Shown: positions 56,114-64,000, numbered from the stretch's first letter. The stretch is DNA of 64,000 nt from Hyphomicrobium nitrativorans NL23 (GCF_000503895.1 NC_022997.1:1384501-1448500); one strand, 5' to 3'. The notes: generated by a model from the letters alone, not told the origin. Translations and numbers: made by a program.

Positions 56114-56223
56114 GCACCCCCAGTCACCTTAGAAATCCGAACCGCCTCGTCGTGCCACAGCAGAACTTCGGACCATTCCATCTCAAGGACGTCGGTAAGC
56201 GGCGTGCGCAGGACGCACGCCAC
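56110..56223 (-). CDS. GpE-like small tail protein
   Basis: 37 residues from a GTG at 56223: a small protein with P-L-T-D-V-L-E-M-E-W-S-E-V-L-L-W-H-D-E-A, the D-x-L-x2-M-x-W-x2-L-x2-W-H/R-E pattern of P2 GpE and relatives, which lies between the tail assembly and tape measure genes. Its stop overlaps the tape measure start. In related phages this frame can also be made as a fusion by frameshifting from the upstream gene. Confidence 0.65.
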   Translation of the reverse strand: MACVLRTPLTDVLEMEWSEVLLWHDEAVRISKVTGGA

Positions 56224-56231
56224 CTCCGCGA

Positions 56232-56549
56232 TTATTCCTCGCGGGCGCCCTTGAACTGTTCCGGCAAAAAATCGACGACCATCGCGCCGACCTCGATCAT
56301 GTCCTCGGCGTCGATCTCGCCCAGGTCGTCGAGCGACATCCCATTCACGCTCGCGAGGAACGCCAACGTCACGCCGGTATCGCTACCGCCGCGCTTCAGC
56401 TCCTCCTCGAACGCAAGGATGTCTTTCGCGCGGGCACGGCGAAACAGGATCTCGGTGACCTGCTTTCCGTCCGCAGTTGTGAAGGGGTGCTTCAGGTGAT
56501 GGGTCCTTTTGGACGGACCTGCGGATACGGTCTCGGAAGTGCTCGTCAT
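56232..56549 (-). CDS. Phage tail assembly chaperone-like protein
   Basis: 105-residue protein of the P2 gpE'/Mu gp41 type: HPFTTADGKQVTEILFRRARAKD, then a long acidic region (DLGEIDAEDMIEVGAMVVDF). AAGGAAAAAAAG precedes the ATG at 56549. Position just upstream of GpE-like and tape measure genes supports the role. Confidence 0.8.
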   Translation of the reverse strand: MTSTSETVSAGPSKRTHHLKHPFTTADGKQVTEILFRRARAKDILAFEEELKRGGSDTGVTLAFLASVNGMSLDDLGEIDAEDMIEVGAMVVDFLPEQFKGAREE

Positions 56550-56678
56550 CTTTTTTTCCTTGTTGCGGTGGTGGGGCGGCCCAGTGGGGCCGCCCCGATG
56601 GCGCAGCGACAAAGGAGAGGGCCGCCGCGCCAAATGCATTCGTGCGACGCGACGTGGCCGCGCGGATGGCGTGTTCAA

Positions 56679-57287
56679 TCAGAACTTCACGCCTGCACAT
56701 TCAAGGGAGACGCGCGCTGCACCCCACCCCGGTGAACCTTTGCACGGCTGCAATGAAGTGCACGCAGCCACGCCGTGCCAAATGATGCCACTCGGCATAG
56801 GAAAGGCGCGAGGATCGACCTCCTCTATGTACAGTCCGTACCCACCTTGCACCGCCTTCTCATTGAATTTTTTCACTCGCTCCTCGGCCTCCATGAGGCG
56901 TTCGATCAGATCGATGATTTCTCGGCTCGCTCGCGGGTATACCCTTTTAAGGTCAGCGGCGACGCTATTCGCCAGCTTCTCGATCGCTGCTCGCTCGGTT
57001 TCAATAGCGAGTTCAGTCTCCCGCTTCTCCGCCTCTGCAATCTTTGTCGTCAGAGCCTCGGTAGCTGCGCGGCCTCGATCGAGATCACGGTGCGCCATCG
57101 CGAGAGTGGCTTCTGCGCGCTCCAACCGCTTTTCGTCTCCGGAGAGTAGTGCTTCATCACGTGATGAGGTCGCCGCCTCAAGTGCCGTGGCGAGCGCCGC
57201 TTCGTCGATTGAGGCCAGTGCGTCTTGCAACTCCGCGGCAGTTGCGGGACGTGATGCGCCCGCCAGCTTCTTGAAAATCTCGATCAT
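56679..57287 (-). CDS. Coiled-coil phage-region protein
   Basis: 202-residue protein. Residues about 20-150 are E/A/R/L-rich and predicted to form a long coiled coil (LERAEATLAMAHRDLDRGRA); the C-terminal 55 residues change character (GYGLYIEEVDPRAFPMPSG, then two Cys). The role is unknown; the place suggests a structural or assembly function. Confidence 0.6.
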   Translation of the reverse strand: MIEIFKKLAGASRPATAAELQDALASIDEAALATALEAATSSRDEALLSGDEKRLERAEATLAMAHRDLDRGRAATEALTTKIAEAEKRETELAIETERAAIEKLANSVAADLKRVYPRASREIIDLIERLMEAEERVKKFNEKAVQGGYGLYIEEVDPRAFPMPSGIIWHGVAACTSLQPCKGSPGWGAARVSLECAGVKF

Positions 57288-57296
57288 GTACTTCTC

Positions 57297-57965
57297 CTAG
57301 ATGGTGATGCGACGCGAGCCAAACTCAACGCCGCTGGTTTCGATGAGGCGGTGGGCAGCGGCACCGTCAACCGTGCCGATCTCCATTAGGCGGTCTGCGA
57401 GTTTGCGAATGACGGCTCGCGCTACCGGCTCTCTGAGGAAATCGATGGTGGCGGCCTCTACCCGGCGGTACGTTGCGAGTAGGTCTGCGTCTGACGGATC
57501 GAAACCGCAGTAGCCGAACATCGCGAGGGCTGCGTTACACTGATCGCAACCGCCCATCCGCAGCGCTCGAACGATGTTGAAGGTCTCCAGCACGGCGTCG
57601 TCGTAGGGCCGAAACTCGCAGCGCTCGATGATGAGACGTTCGCCATGGCCACCAGCAAGCGCGATGGCCGCCCGGTCTATGTGACTTCCAATGGCAGCGT
57701 GGAGGCAGTGGGCTTGGCCGTCCGCCGTGATGGACAACAGTTCGTGACCAAGCACATGAACCATCGCCGCGTGTGAGGCTTCGTGTGTCGCGACGCGCAG
57801 CGTGCGATCCGGAGCTGCTGTCGGCACTGCGCCTGCCACAATTTGTGGTCGTTTGTACTGAAGCACTTTGAGCGCGTACTCTGCATCTGCTGGAGCGAGA
57901 TATCCGCCAGCGCCGCACCGACATTGCGCAGCGAGGTAAGTCGTCTCCGTCACGAGCGCCTCCAT
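57297..57965 (-). CDS. M41-like HExxH protein
   Basis: 222-residue protein with VATHEASHAAMVHVLGHELL near residue 60, very similar to the FtsH (M41) catalytic helix HEAGHA-x2-x-x-L, and an acidic motif further on (ALAGGHGERLIIE, D-D-A-V-L-E-T) that may provide the third zinc ligand. No AAA module or membrane helix. The start overlaps the terminase gene by 16 bases. Confidence 0.7.
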   Translation of the reverse strand: MEALVTETTYLAAQCRCGAGGYLAPADAEYALKVLQYKRPQIVAGAVPTAAPDRTLRVATHEASHAAMVHVLGHELLSITADGQAHCLHAAIGSHIDRAAIALAGGHGERLIIERCEFRPYDDAVLETFNIVRALRMGGCDQCNAALAMFGYCGFDPSDADLLATYRRVEAATIDFLREPVARAVIRKLADRLMEIGTVDGAAAHRLIETSGVEFGSRRITI

Positions 57966-58417
57966 GCGTTGCGGTACTCGGACCCGGCTTCGTCAACCTT
58001 CCGGCCGATATGCTCAACGATTTTTGAGATGCGTTGCTGCTCGTGCGGATCGCTGGTCACGCTCGCCGGAAGCTTGCGAAGACGCTCCATGAGTGCACCA
58101 ACGACAGCGCTCGTGTAGGCAATCACCTCGTCCGTCGGCACCAACGAGGCTTCCTCGCGTGCCGTCCGCAGTTCGATCTCACGAGCCCGTGCGTCGCGGA
58201 TGCGGTTGTCGGCATTCCGCTTTTCGGCGCGCGCGATCTGATCGTCGCGGAACGCGATAGCGCCTTGGACAACTTCCTTGATGGCGTACTCGCCGCGTTC
58301 GGATCGCTGGATCCAACCGTCGCTGACGAGCTGGAAAAAACGACGTCGGGAAACCTTCAGCAAGGCCGAGGCGACATCGACTGAGATCGTTCCAGGGGTG
58401 GGAGATTTGATTTTCAT
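57950..58417 (-). CDS. Phage terminase small subunit (Nu1-like)
   Basis: 155-residue DNA-packaging protein. An N-terminal winged helix (VDVASALLKVSRRRFFQLVSDGWI) is followed by the typical central segment RDARAREIELRTAREE with LVPTDEV and LMERLRKLPA. It would recognise the packaging site and recruit a large terminase, but no large subunit gene is in the window. Confidence 0.78.
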   Translation of the reverse strand: MKIKSPTPGTISVDVASALLKVSRRRFFQLVSDGWIQRSERGEYAIKEVVQGAIAFRDDQIARAEKRNADNRIRDARAREIELRTAREEASLVPTDEVIAYTSAVVGALMERLRKLPASVTSDPHEQQRISKIVEHIGRKVDEAGSEYRNAWRRS

Positions 58418-58914
58418 GTGCCCTTGAAAGTGAAGTGCAACGCGGATCGGGAAGCTTCAGAAACGCTAAAATATCGGGGGTTGGCCGCCGCAGTGGCGAG
58501 GAGGCCCTGGAAAGAACCTAAGCGCCCCGGGGGAGGGGTGCGGGACGGGGCCTGGGCGGCGCGACGTCGGGGCGTGTCGCGCGCGGGGTATCCTGGCAAG
58601 GGTTTGCCGAACCCCGATGTGACTACCCGTGTGTCGGCCAGGGTTGCGGTGAGCCGAGCCAAGGCGTGGCGCACCGTGGACCGTGGGCGCCGCCCGCCCC
58701 TGGCGCGGCGCGGACCCGCACTGTACTCGGCGCTGCCGGTGGCGAGCGGCGTCGCCTTCTACTGTTGGGTCCGTGTTTGCCCTCTGGGTGTGAGAGGGCC
58801 AGTCGCCCGCGATCTGACGCGCGTCCCAACGCTTCTCGCACGACGAACCGTTCGCGCCGCTCGCTGTCAGATCGCCAGGACTTTTCGGATTTTCAAAACC
58901 GGGGAGGGATCCAA
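58418..58914. other. GC-rich gap inside the element
   Basis: A stretch of about 500 bp with no supported gene. Open frames exist on both strands but are R/P/G-rich and lack similarity or ribosome binding sites. Large terminase, portal and capsid genes that would normally follow the small terminase are absent, and this gap may mark a deletion. Confidence 0.4.
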
Positions 58915-59127
58915 TCATGCGCGCGCCTTCTCGATATACTCGGTCGTTGATCTGAACAGGCGCTCACGCGCCCACTCGTTCAAATCGTCGGCACGATACT
59001 TGACGAGACCCCCAAGCTTGAAGAAGCGAGGGCCGGTTCCAGTGATGCGGTGCTTCGCCAAGGTGCTGGCCGACAGACCGAGATGCGAGGCCGCTTCTCG
59101 CGGCGATAGATAGGTAGTCTTGCTCAT
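58915..59127 (-). CDS. Excisionase-like HTH protein
   Basis: 70-residue winged-helix protein (MSKTTYLSPREAASHLGLSA, then KLGGLVKYRADDLNEWA), the MerR/Xis-type fold that binds DNA and assists excision or regulates phage genes. The ATG at 59127 was chosen over upstream in-frame codons. A second protein of the same type is at 61563. Confidence 0.82.
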   Translation of the reverse strand: MSKTTYLSPREAASHLGLSASTLAKHRITGTGPRFFKLGGLVKYRADDLNEWARERLFRSTTEYIEKARA

Positions 59128-59240
59128 CGCTGCTCCGTCGCGCGGCACGCTGATCACCGCGTCGGAGCAAGAATGCACGGATATCGCTAATTGCGACAAA
59201 GGACGGAAAACGATGCAAAACTCGGAACGCGCCGATGGCG

Positions 59241-59942
59241 CTATCCGGCTTCCACTTCGCAAAGTGGGATCACTTTGCGATCCATATCAATCCATTGAAG
59301 GGAACGATACGGCGGAGGGACGATGCCGAATTCCAGGATGATGCTACAGGCGTAGCGCCCGTCGCGAACAGCGTCGCGCAACGCGCGTTCGCCGAGATCG
59401 CCAGCAGATGCTCGTGCGAAGCGAACAAAGGGGCCGGTAACATCGAACAGCGAAACAAGGTCATCGTGGCCGTCGAGGAATTGTTCTGAGGTGCTCACCT
59501 TAGGCAACTCACCGAAGCGGCCGGTGAATTCGTAGCTAAGGTGGAGTGCGAGGAAGAACTCGGCGCCCCTTCGTCGTCCCTGTTTACCCCTCGTGAAGTG
59601 GGCGTGGCTTTCGAGGGAGCACGCGATCTGGTCAATTACTCGCGCGTCGAGGGGATCGCGTTCAATGTTCAACAGGCTCGGCAAGCAATCAACACGAGAT
59701 GGGTCACCGTGCCCCTCCGCCCGCGCCAAGAGGCGGCCAAGGCCGCCCGACGCAACGAACGCGACCCAATCTCTTGGGCCAAGTCCTCGATTGATTTGCA
59801 CCTTTCCAATGAGGCGGAGAGCGGTGTTCAGGTCGCGGTGGAGGGCGCACTGGGCGCAGTGTTGTGCATGATCAGCCTCGGCTCGCGCGCGCAAGGCGCG
59901 CAGGGCATCTGCATCAAGCGGCTCCGGATACGACACGGCCAT
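59241..59942 (-). CDS. Hypothetical protein
   Basis: 233-residue soluble protein with a small cysteine and histidine cluster near the N-terminus (HAQHCAQCALH) that could bind a metal, and a helical remainder (LPKVSTSEQFLDGHDDLVSLF). No named family. It follows the 59957 gene in the same direction. Confidence 0.6.
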   Translation of the reverse strand: MAVSYPEPLDADALRALRARAEADHAQHCAQCALHRDLNTALRLIGKVQINRGLGPRDWVAFVASGGLGRLLARAEGHGDPSRVDCLPSLLNIERDPLDARVIDQIACSLESHAHFTRGKQGRRRGAEFFLALHLSYEFTGRFGELPKVSTSEQFLDGHDDLVSLFDVTGPFVRFARASAGDLGERALRDAVRDGRYACSIILEFGIVPPPYRSLQWIDMDRKVIPLCEVEAG

Positions 59943-59956
59943 CGCACCTCGTCTAC

Positions 59957-60622
59957 CTAGAATGGTACAAACTCTAAAATGCCGAGATCGAATAGATCTT
60001 GGTCGGGCTCGTGAGGCACGCCTGTATCTTCTAGAATTTGCCCAGCGTAGTGGCGAGCTTCATTGATTTGTTCCACCGCCTCGACGGCCGCGTGGAACCC
60101 GCGTTGTTCGTCTCGGATGAAGCGAAGAACTTTCGCGATCTCTGGTAAGAACTCCTCATTCGTGATCACCCGGTAGACCGCTGCCGCCAGCGCTGCGCGA
60201 GAGAACGGGCGCAAGTCGTTTTCCATCAGGAGTACCGCGAGCAGTGCATCGACGTACCCGGCCTTGCGAGATGGATCAAAGCTGGCGCGAGATTGAAGCA
60301 TCACGCTGACGATCGACGAGATCGCCGCCTTCGACGCTTGGCTCTCGGCGGCTGTCTTGAGCTTCTCAAGGGCGTCGTGGGTATCGATGAAGCGCGGCGT
60401 TCTGTTCCAAACGTGCAGCGCTAGATCCTTCAGCTTGTCACAACTTGCCGGGGTTCCATCATACTCGATACACAGTTTTCGAACCTCAGCGCCAGCAAGG
60501 CGCAGCACAACCTCGTATCGATCGCGAACCGCCCGTGCATCGACATGGGCCGTCAAGAAGGCAGCCGGGCTGTTCGGCTGCGCAGGCACGTTGCGCGCAC
60601 GTTGTGCAACTTCAGTTTTCAT
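59957..60622 (-). CDS. Hypothetical protein
   Basis: 221 residues from the ATG at 60622. Helical, with no membrane segment; no named family. The start overlaps the stop of the replication-like gene by 11 bases, implying coupling. Confidence 0.6.
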   Translation of the reverse strand: MKTEVAQRARNVPAQPNSPAAFLTAHVDARAVRDRYEVVLRLAGAEVRKLCIEYDGTPASCDKLKDLALHVWNRTPRFIDTHDALEKLKTAAESQASKAAISSIVSVMLQSRASFDPSRKAGYVDALLAVLLMENDLRPFSRAALAAAVYRVITNEEFLPEIAKVLRFIRDEQRGFHAAVEAVEQINEARHYAGQILEDTGVPHEPDQDLFDLGILEFVPF

Positions 60623-61493
60623 CGATTGCCTCCAAGGAGTAGCCGAGCTGGCGGATGACATCGTTGACGTGAACATGTGGGGTGGATGATCTGCGAGATT
60701 GCGCTTGCGGTCGCTTGGTCGGTTCCTTGAGCCAGCAGCGTTCTCGCAGCCAATTCGATGCGAACTTCGTAAACTGCTCATCCTGGCCTTCACGAGCAGC
60801 CGCGTAGCGACCCGCGCCTTCGATGATTGCCTCGGGATCGGCGCCGTTCTCGATTGCCTTGTCGAAATGGCACCGGGCGAGGTCGTACCCAGCACGTTTT
60901 GGGTACACCGCCCAAAACCGGTTGAACGGCTCCCCTTGGCGGTTGGGGGCCGTCAGGCCCCCCAAAGCAGACCCCTCCCCCCTCTCTTCTTTCTGGAGTT
61001 CTTTAAAAGAAGTTGGGGCCAACTCCTGTTCGCCCTTTTCCGAACTACAGTTAGCCCTTTCAGCCGAAAGGACTAACTCCTGTTCGTCCTTTTCTTCATT
61101 AATAGGGGAACTGCTGTTGGCCCTTTTGTCCTCAATGACGGCTGGGAACGCGTAGACAGTCGCGCGCCCACGCCCCTTTGACTTCTCGACAATCAGCAAG
61201 TGCCCGCGAGCAACCAGTGGATCGAGGAGCTTCTTGATGCCCTCCTTGCTCTTAAAGCCCATTCGTTCCGCGAGCGTCTCCTGCTTCGGCCAAGCAATCC
61301 CCGTGCTCGAACTGATGTAGCTCGCGATTATGTGAGCGAGCCGAAAGCAAGACGAATGCACATGAAGGTCATCACGGATCGCTGCAATTCTCTTGGCCTT
61401 CTCCTCTGTGAAATCGTCTCCAAAATTCTTCTGCGACACGATCAGCGGCGCGTCATTGCGCGGTTGCGCTCTCGCGCTACCCTTGATACTCAT
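60612..61493 (-). CDS. Replication-like HTH protein
   Basis: 294-residue protein. A winged-helix domain (about 50-110: WPKQETLAERMGFKSKEGIKK) is followed by a linker and a C-terminal region with FNRFWAVYPKRAGYDLARCHFDKAI and W-L-K-E, a pattern common in phage primosome or replication-initiation helpers (DnaT/DnaD-like). I chose the ATG at 61493; an ATG at 61508 is close. Confidence 0.7.
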   Translation of the reverse strand: MSIKGSARAQPRNDAPLIVSQKNFGDDFTEEKAKRIAAIRDDLHVHSSCFRLAHIIASYISSSTGIAWPKQETLAERMGFKSKEGIKKLLDPLVARGHLLIVEKSKGRGRATVYAFPAVIEDKRANSSSPINEEKDEQELVLSAERANCSSEKGEQELAPTSFKELQKEERGEGSALGGLTAPNRQGEPFNRFWAVYPKRAGYDLARCHFDKAIENGADPEAIIEGAGRYAAAREGQDEQFTKFASNWLRERCWLKEPTKRPQAQSRRSSTPHVHVNDVIRQLGYSLEAIDEN

Positions 61494-61562
61494 GCTGGAT
61501 ATTCCCATTGACTGACTGTACACGCGCCCGGCTCGCCAAAGCCGGGCGCGTTGCTTTGCGAC

Positions 61563-61760
61563 TTACGATTGGCATCCCGCTCGCGGTACATAGCGGGGCA
61601 GTCTCTCCCGCCACTCCCGTTCAACCTCGACCGGGATTTTGGTTTGCTTGCCGACCTTGAAAGCGCAGATCTCTCCGCTGTTCAGCATTCGGTAGACCTG
61701 AACGCGCGAAACGCCATTGCGGTGAGCGAACTCGTTCGGAGATAAAAGAAGGCGATCCAT
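61563..61760 (-). CDS. Excisionase-like HTH protein near attR
   Basis: 65-residue protein (MDRLLLSPNEFAHRNGVSRV, then MLNSGEICAFKVGKQTKIP). This is the excisionase-family winged HTH, with a GGAGAGGTC ribosome binding site. It is the last gene before attR, where it could direct excision with the integrase at the other end. Confidence 0.85.
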   Translation of the reverse strand: MDRLLLSPNEFAHRNGVSRVQVYRMLNSGEICAFKVGKQTKIPVEVEREWRERLPRYVPRAGCQS

Positions 61761-62064
61761 GACCTCTCCATACACCTTGAAACGTCACGGAACAGATGCT
61801 GGTCAAATGACCGGAAAACAATACCGCAAATTGAAATCTACCCAAAAAGTCGCATTGTAAATTTACAAATTAGTCCGACATCCGCGCTAATTTCTGCCCC
61901 AGGCCGATCTTTGTTTCGCGAATGTCAATGCGGTAAAAGTTTTCCAAAACGCCTGTGGATAGAATGTACCGTTTTTCGGGCAACATCCGGGGTAACGCGA
62001 TACGAAATGGTCGAATTGTTATCTAGCAAAATCAATGGTTTGTTTGTAGGTCGAGGGGTAATTC
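61761..62064. other. Control region next to attR
   Basis: AT-richer than the surroundings. It contains the perfect palindrome TTGTAAATTTACAA (61855-61868) and the upstream region of the leftward operon beginning with the excisionase-like gene. No gene is supported. Confidence 0.4.
61855..61868. promoter_or_regulatory. Perfect 14-bp palindrome, possible repressor site
   Basis: TTGTAAATTTACAA reads the same on both strands and lies about 95 bp upstream of the excisionase-like gene, the first of the leftward genes. The position would suit an operator. Confidence 0.5.
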
Positions 62065-62083
62065 AATCCCCTCGTCTCCGCCA
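62065..62083 (+). repeat. attR
   Basis: AATCCCCTCGTCTCCGCCA matches the end of tRNA-Ser at 43911-43929 exactly. The preceding bases GAGGGGTAATTC allow a T-arm-like hairpin but no tRNA body precedes it. Confidence 0.88.
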
Positions 62084-62380
62084 GCTCTTTTCGCTAACGC
62101 CCGCGCGGCGGGCTCCGCGAGGGCGGGCCACTTGGCCCGGGTCGCCTTGCTCCCGAGCCCTTCGTGCTTTGACTGGAGTTCGAACTCAGTCCCTCCAAGC
62201 CCGCCATTGCCCAAAAGCTAAATGTCTGTCCATGTCGATGAGCGTCGATGTTTGACAAGATATTTCAGCGTCTTAGCATGCTTGTCGTCTGGCGAGCGTC
62301 GGCGCACGTCGAGCCACGTCACGTACACAAATGTGGGCTGGGGGCAGGGCCGGTCGCCAGCAAGCCGGACGACTAATAGG
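62084..62380. other. Gap between attR and the integrase remnant
   Basis: No gene is supported. Its left part carries dispersed-repeat copy 2. A short palindrome GAGTTCGAACTC recalls a T arm but no tRNA can be built around it. Confidence 0.35.
62112..62158. repeat. Dispersed 47-bp repeat, copy 2
   Basis: 41 of 47 positions match 42170-42216, and a TTTTCGCT-x-ACGC motif precedes both. This copy starts 28 bp beyond attR, that is, in the chromosome next to the original tRNA end. Confidence 0.6.
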
Positions 62381-62792
62381 CTGACGGCGCTTCAGGTGCA
62401 GAACCTCCGGAAGCCCGGCTAGCATTGTGATGGCGGTGGGCTGCACCTCCGCGTCACGGACAGTGGCAGCAAGAGTTGGCTGTTCCGTTTCACTCACGCG
62501 AAGCGAGCGCGCGAGATGGGCCTCGGGTCCTCCCGGCGATGTCGCTGGCAGCGGCTCGGGTGGCCGCTCAAAAATGCCGTGAGAGCCTTGCAGCGGATGT
62601 AGACTCCATAGAAGCGCGCAGCGCCAAACGCGCGGCTGCCCGCATTGCCGAAGCCCAGTTGATCACCTTCAAGACGTGCGCGGAGGCCTATGTCGCCGCC
62701 CACGAAGCGGATTGGAGCAACGACAAGCATCGGGCTTAATGGCGGGCCACGCTGTCGCGCAACGTGTCCGCGGTCGACAGCCGCGCCACGCG
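62381..62792 (+). pseudogene. Tyrosine integrase N-terminal remnant
   Basis: Translated pieces match the DUF4102-type N-terminus of P4-like integrases: LTALQVQNLRKPG, a TAG stop, HCDGGGLHLRVTDSGSKSWL, a frameshift, then LPAMSLAAARVAAQKCRESL and FKTCAEAYVAAHEADW, and a TAA before WRATLSRN. Two stops and at least one frameshift make it non-functional. The catalytic domain is absent: the CRISPR array begins where it would be. Confidence 0.75.
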
Positions 62793-63993
62793 GTTTCTAT
62801 CCACGCCTCCGCGCGGGAGGCGACTAATGCCCCCCACAAAGCGGCGGCCATGCTCAATGTTTCTATCCACGCCTCTGCGCGGGAGGCGACTCGCCGGTCC
62901 AGCGCGTGTTTTCGCGCACGATGGTGTTTCTATCCACGCCTCCGCGCGGGAGGCGACCATGGCGTTGCGGACAGGCCGATGTTTCTATCCACGCCTCCGC
63001 GCGGAAGGCGACACTCCAATGTGATCACCATCTGCAATCGGCATGCGGTTTCTATCCACGCCTCCGCGCGGGAGGCGACTGCGGATACCCGATCCCCTCG
63101 GAGCGGATGTTCTCGTTTCTATCCACGCCTCCGCGCAGGAGGCGACTGTCCGTCCGGCGCGTTGAGGTCGCAGATGATGTTTCTATCCACGCCTCCGTGC
63201 GGGAGGTGACTCGCATGGGTGCACGCACGGTGCCTGCGGGATCGAGTTTCTATCCACGCCTCCGCGCGGGAGGCGACCGCTCCTTGCGGTTCAGCATGGC
63301 GTTTTCATGGCGTTTTTTCCCTTGCTGTTTTCTATCCACGCCTCCGCGCGGGAGGCGACCTGCGCCGCAGGCTGCCGGCGAGGCCGATGTGGAGTTTCTA
63401 TCCACGCCTCCGCGGAGGCGACCTTCGGGTTCCACGTCACGCTGCTCGCCACAGAGTTTCTATCCACGCCTCCGCGCGGGAGGCGACTGACGTTTGCGTC
63501 GCTAGTCCGCTCGACGATGTGTTTCTATCCACGCCTCCGCGCGGGAGGCGACCGAGGGGCAAAACCCCGTGGGCGAAGGAGCTTGAGTTTCTATCCACGC
63601 CTCCGGGAAACGGAACAACCTTTTCAGTTGGGTTTCTATCCACGCCTCCGCGCGGGAGGCGACGCGTCGCTCATCGTATGAGCCACAGCAGGGCGGCGTT
63701 TCTATCCACGCCTCCGCGTGGGAGGCGACAGACCGTGGGGCAGATGCTCGAAGCCGTCTGGGAGTTTCTATCCACGCCTCCGCGCGGGAGGCGACTGGGG
63801 TGATATTCGGCATGGCCGGATCGGGCGGCGTTTCTATCCACGCCTCCGCGCGGGAGGCGACACGATCGGGAGCGCTGACCGGAGCTAACAGCTGCGTTTC
63901 TATCCACGCCTCCGCGCGGGAGGCGACCCGGAGATTTACAACGACCTCGACGAAGATGTCGTGTTTCTATCCACGCCTCCGCGCGGAGGCGAC
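62793..63993. CRISPR. CRISPR array, type I-C-like, at least 19 repeats
   Basis: The 32-nt repeat starts GTTTCTATCCACGCC and ends TCCGCGCGGGAGGCGAC. Its complement begins GTCGCCTCC, with a GCCTCC/GGAGGC stem, and ends GTGGATAGAAAC, close to type I-C repeats, which end ATTGAAAC. Nineteen repeats (one truncated) and 18 spacers, mostly 32-35 nt, are seen before the window ends. By repeat polarity, crRNA is made from the minus strand, so the leader and newest spacers should be beyond 64000. Variants: point changes near 62875, 63006, 63137, 63196 and 63719, a 29-nt repeat at 63394, a 19-nt repeat at 63587 and a 31-nt repeat at 63963. No cas gene is in the window. Confidence 0.97.
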
Positions 63994-64000
63994 CACGGCC

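Larger units (their letters stand above)
43911..62083. mobile_element. Integrative element / decayed prophage in tRNA-Ser, about 18.2 kb
   Basis: The element is bounded by 19-bp direct repeats of the tRNA 3' end. It encodes a tyrosine recombinase near attL, two excisionase-like HTH proteins, a replication-like protein, small terminase, tail assembly and tape measure proteins, and cargo: Ku, LigD, ligase, an HTH-HATPase-STAS protein and a HicB-like protein. Large terminase, portal, capsid, major tail and baseplate genes are not found, and several genes are broken, so self-packaging looks impossible without a helper. Confidence 0.85.

Noticed and set aside
58418-59113. 231-codon plus-strand frame inside the element
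   Set aside because: It is R/P/G-rich, lacks any motif and runs against the leftward gene order.
62180-62215. Possible tRNA T arm (GAGTTCGAACTC) beyond attR
   Set aside because: No acceptor, anticodon or D arm can be formed around it.
62793-63993. Long open frames across the CRISPR array on both strands
   Set aside because: They are repeats of the same translated unit (for example FYPRLRAGGD or VASRAEAWIET) and come from the array itself.

Overview
The window looks like the chromosome of a methylotrophic alphaproteobacterium in the Hyphomicrobiales, most likely Hyphomicrobium or a close relative (inference). The pointers are a high-GC genome, a methylene-tetrahydromethanopterin dehydrogenase of the MtdB type, two TorF-like putative porins, an NrtR/nadABC block, the run ygfZ - tag - HD protein, and intergenic repeats of the kind common in this order.

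Positions 1-43.8 kb are core chromosome. In order they hold: RNase D, a coiled-coil membrane protein, aspS and a YaiI-like protein; a ClpA-N/coiled-coil protein; small envelope proteins, a LysE-type exporter and an L,D-transpeptidase; an unusual fusion of an MGS-like domain to an amidohydrolase, followed by ygfZ, tag and an HD protein; the NAD block nrtR - (paired palindromic operators) - nadA - [MITE-like insertion] - nadB - nadC; ppdK, an M20 peptidase and RNase T2; two tandem TorF-like porins; a pteridine-reductase-like SDR; two tandem secreted glucosaminidase-like proteins sharing a C-terminal domain; uvrC; an MtdB with basic tails at both ends; pgsA, moaD, moaE; and an AMIN/Amidase_3 cell-wall amidase.

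At 43.84-43.93 kb lies a tRNA-Ser(GCU) gene whose 3' end (19 bp) is repeated exactly at 62.07 kb. The two copies bound an integrative element of about 18 kb. A tyrosine recombinase sits next to the tRNA. The rest is mostly on the minus strand: excisionase-like and replication-initiator-like genes, a small terminase subunit, tail assembly genes and a tape measure protein, but no large terminase, portal, capsid, major tail or baseplate genes. Between the tail genes and the integrase is a DNA end-joining cassette (ku, a PE-POL LigD and a separate short ATP-dependent ligase, with overlapping or abutting reading frames), next to a broken SRAP/HMCES-like gene. The element also carries a three-domain HTH-HATPase-STAS protein with its own promoter, two proteins with HExxH motifs, a solitary HicB-like antitoxin and remnants of ParB-like and AAA ATPase genes. 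It appears to be a decayed prophage carrying cargo.

Beyond the right attachment site are a broken second integrase and a type I-C-like CRISPR array of at least 19 repeats that runs off the window. Repeat polarity predicts that the leader and any cas genes lie to the right of position 64000. Several repeats and spacers carry internal deletions or duplications.
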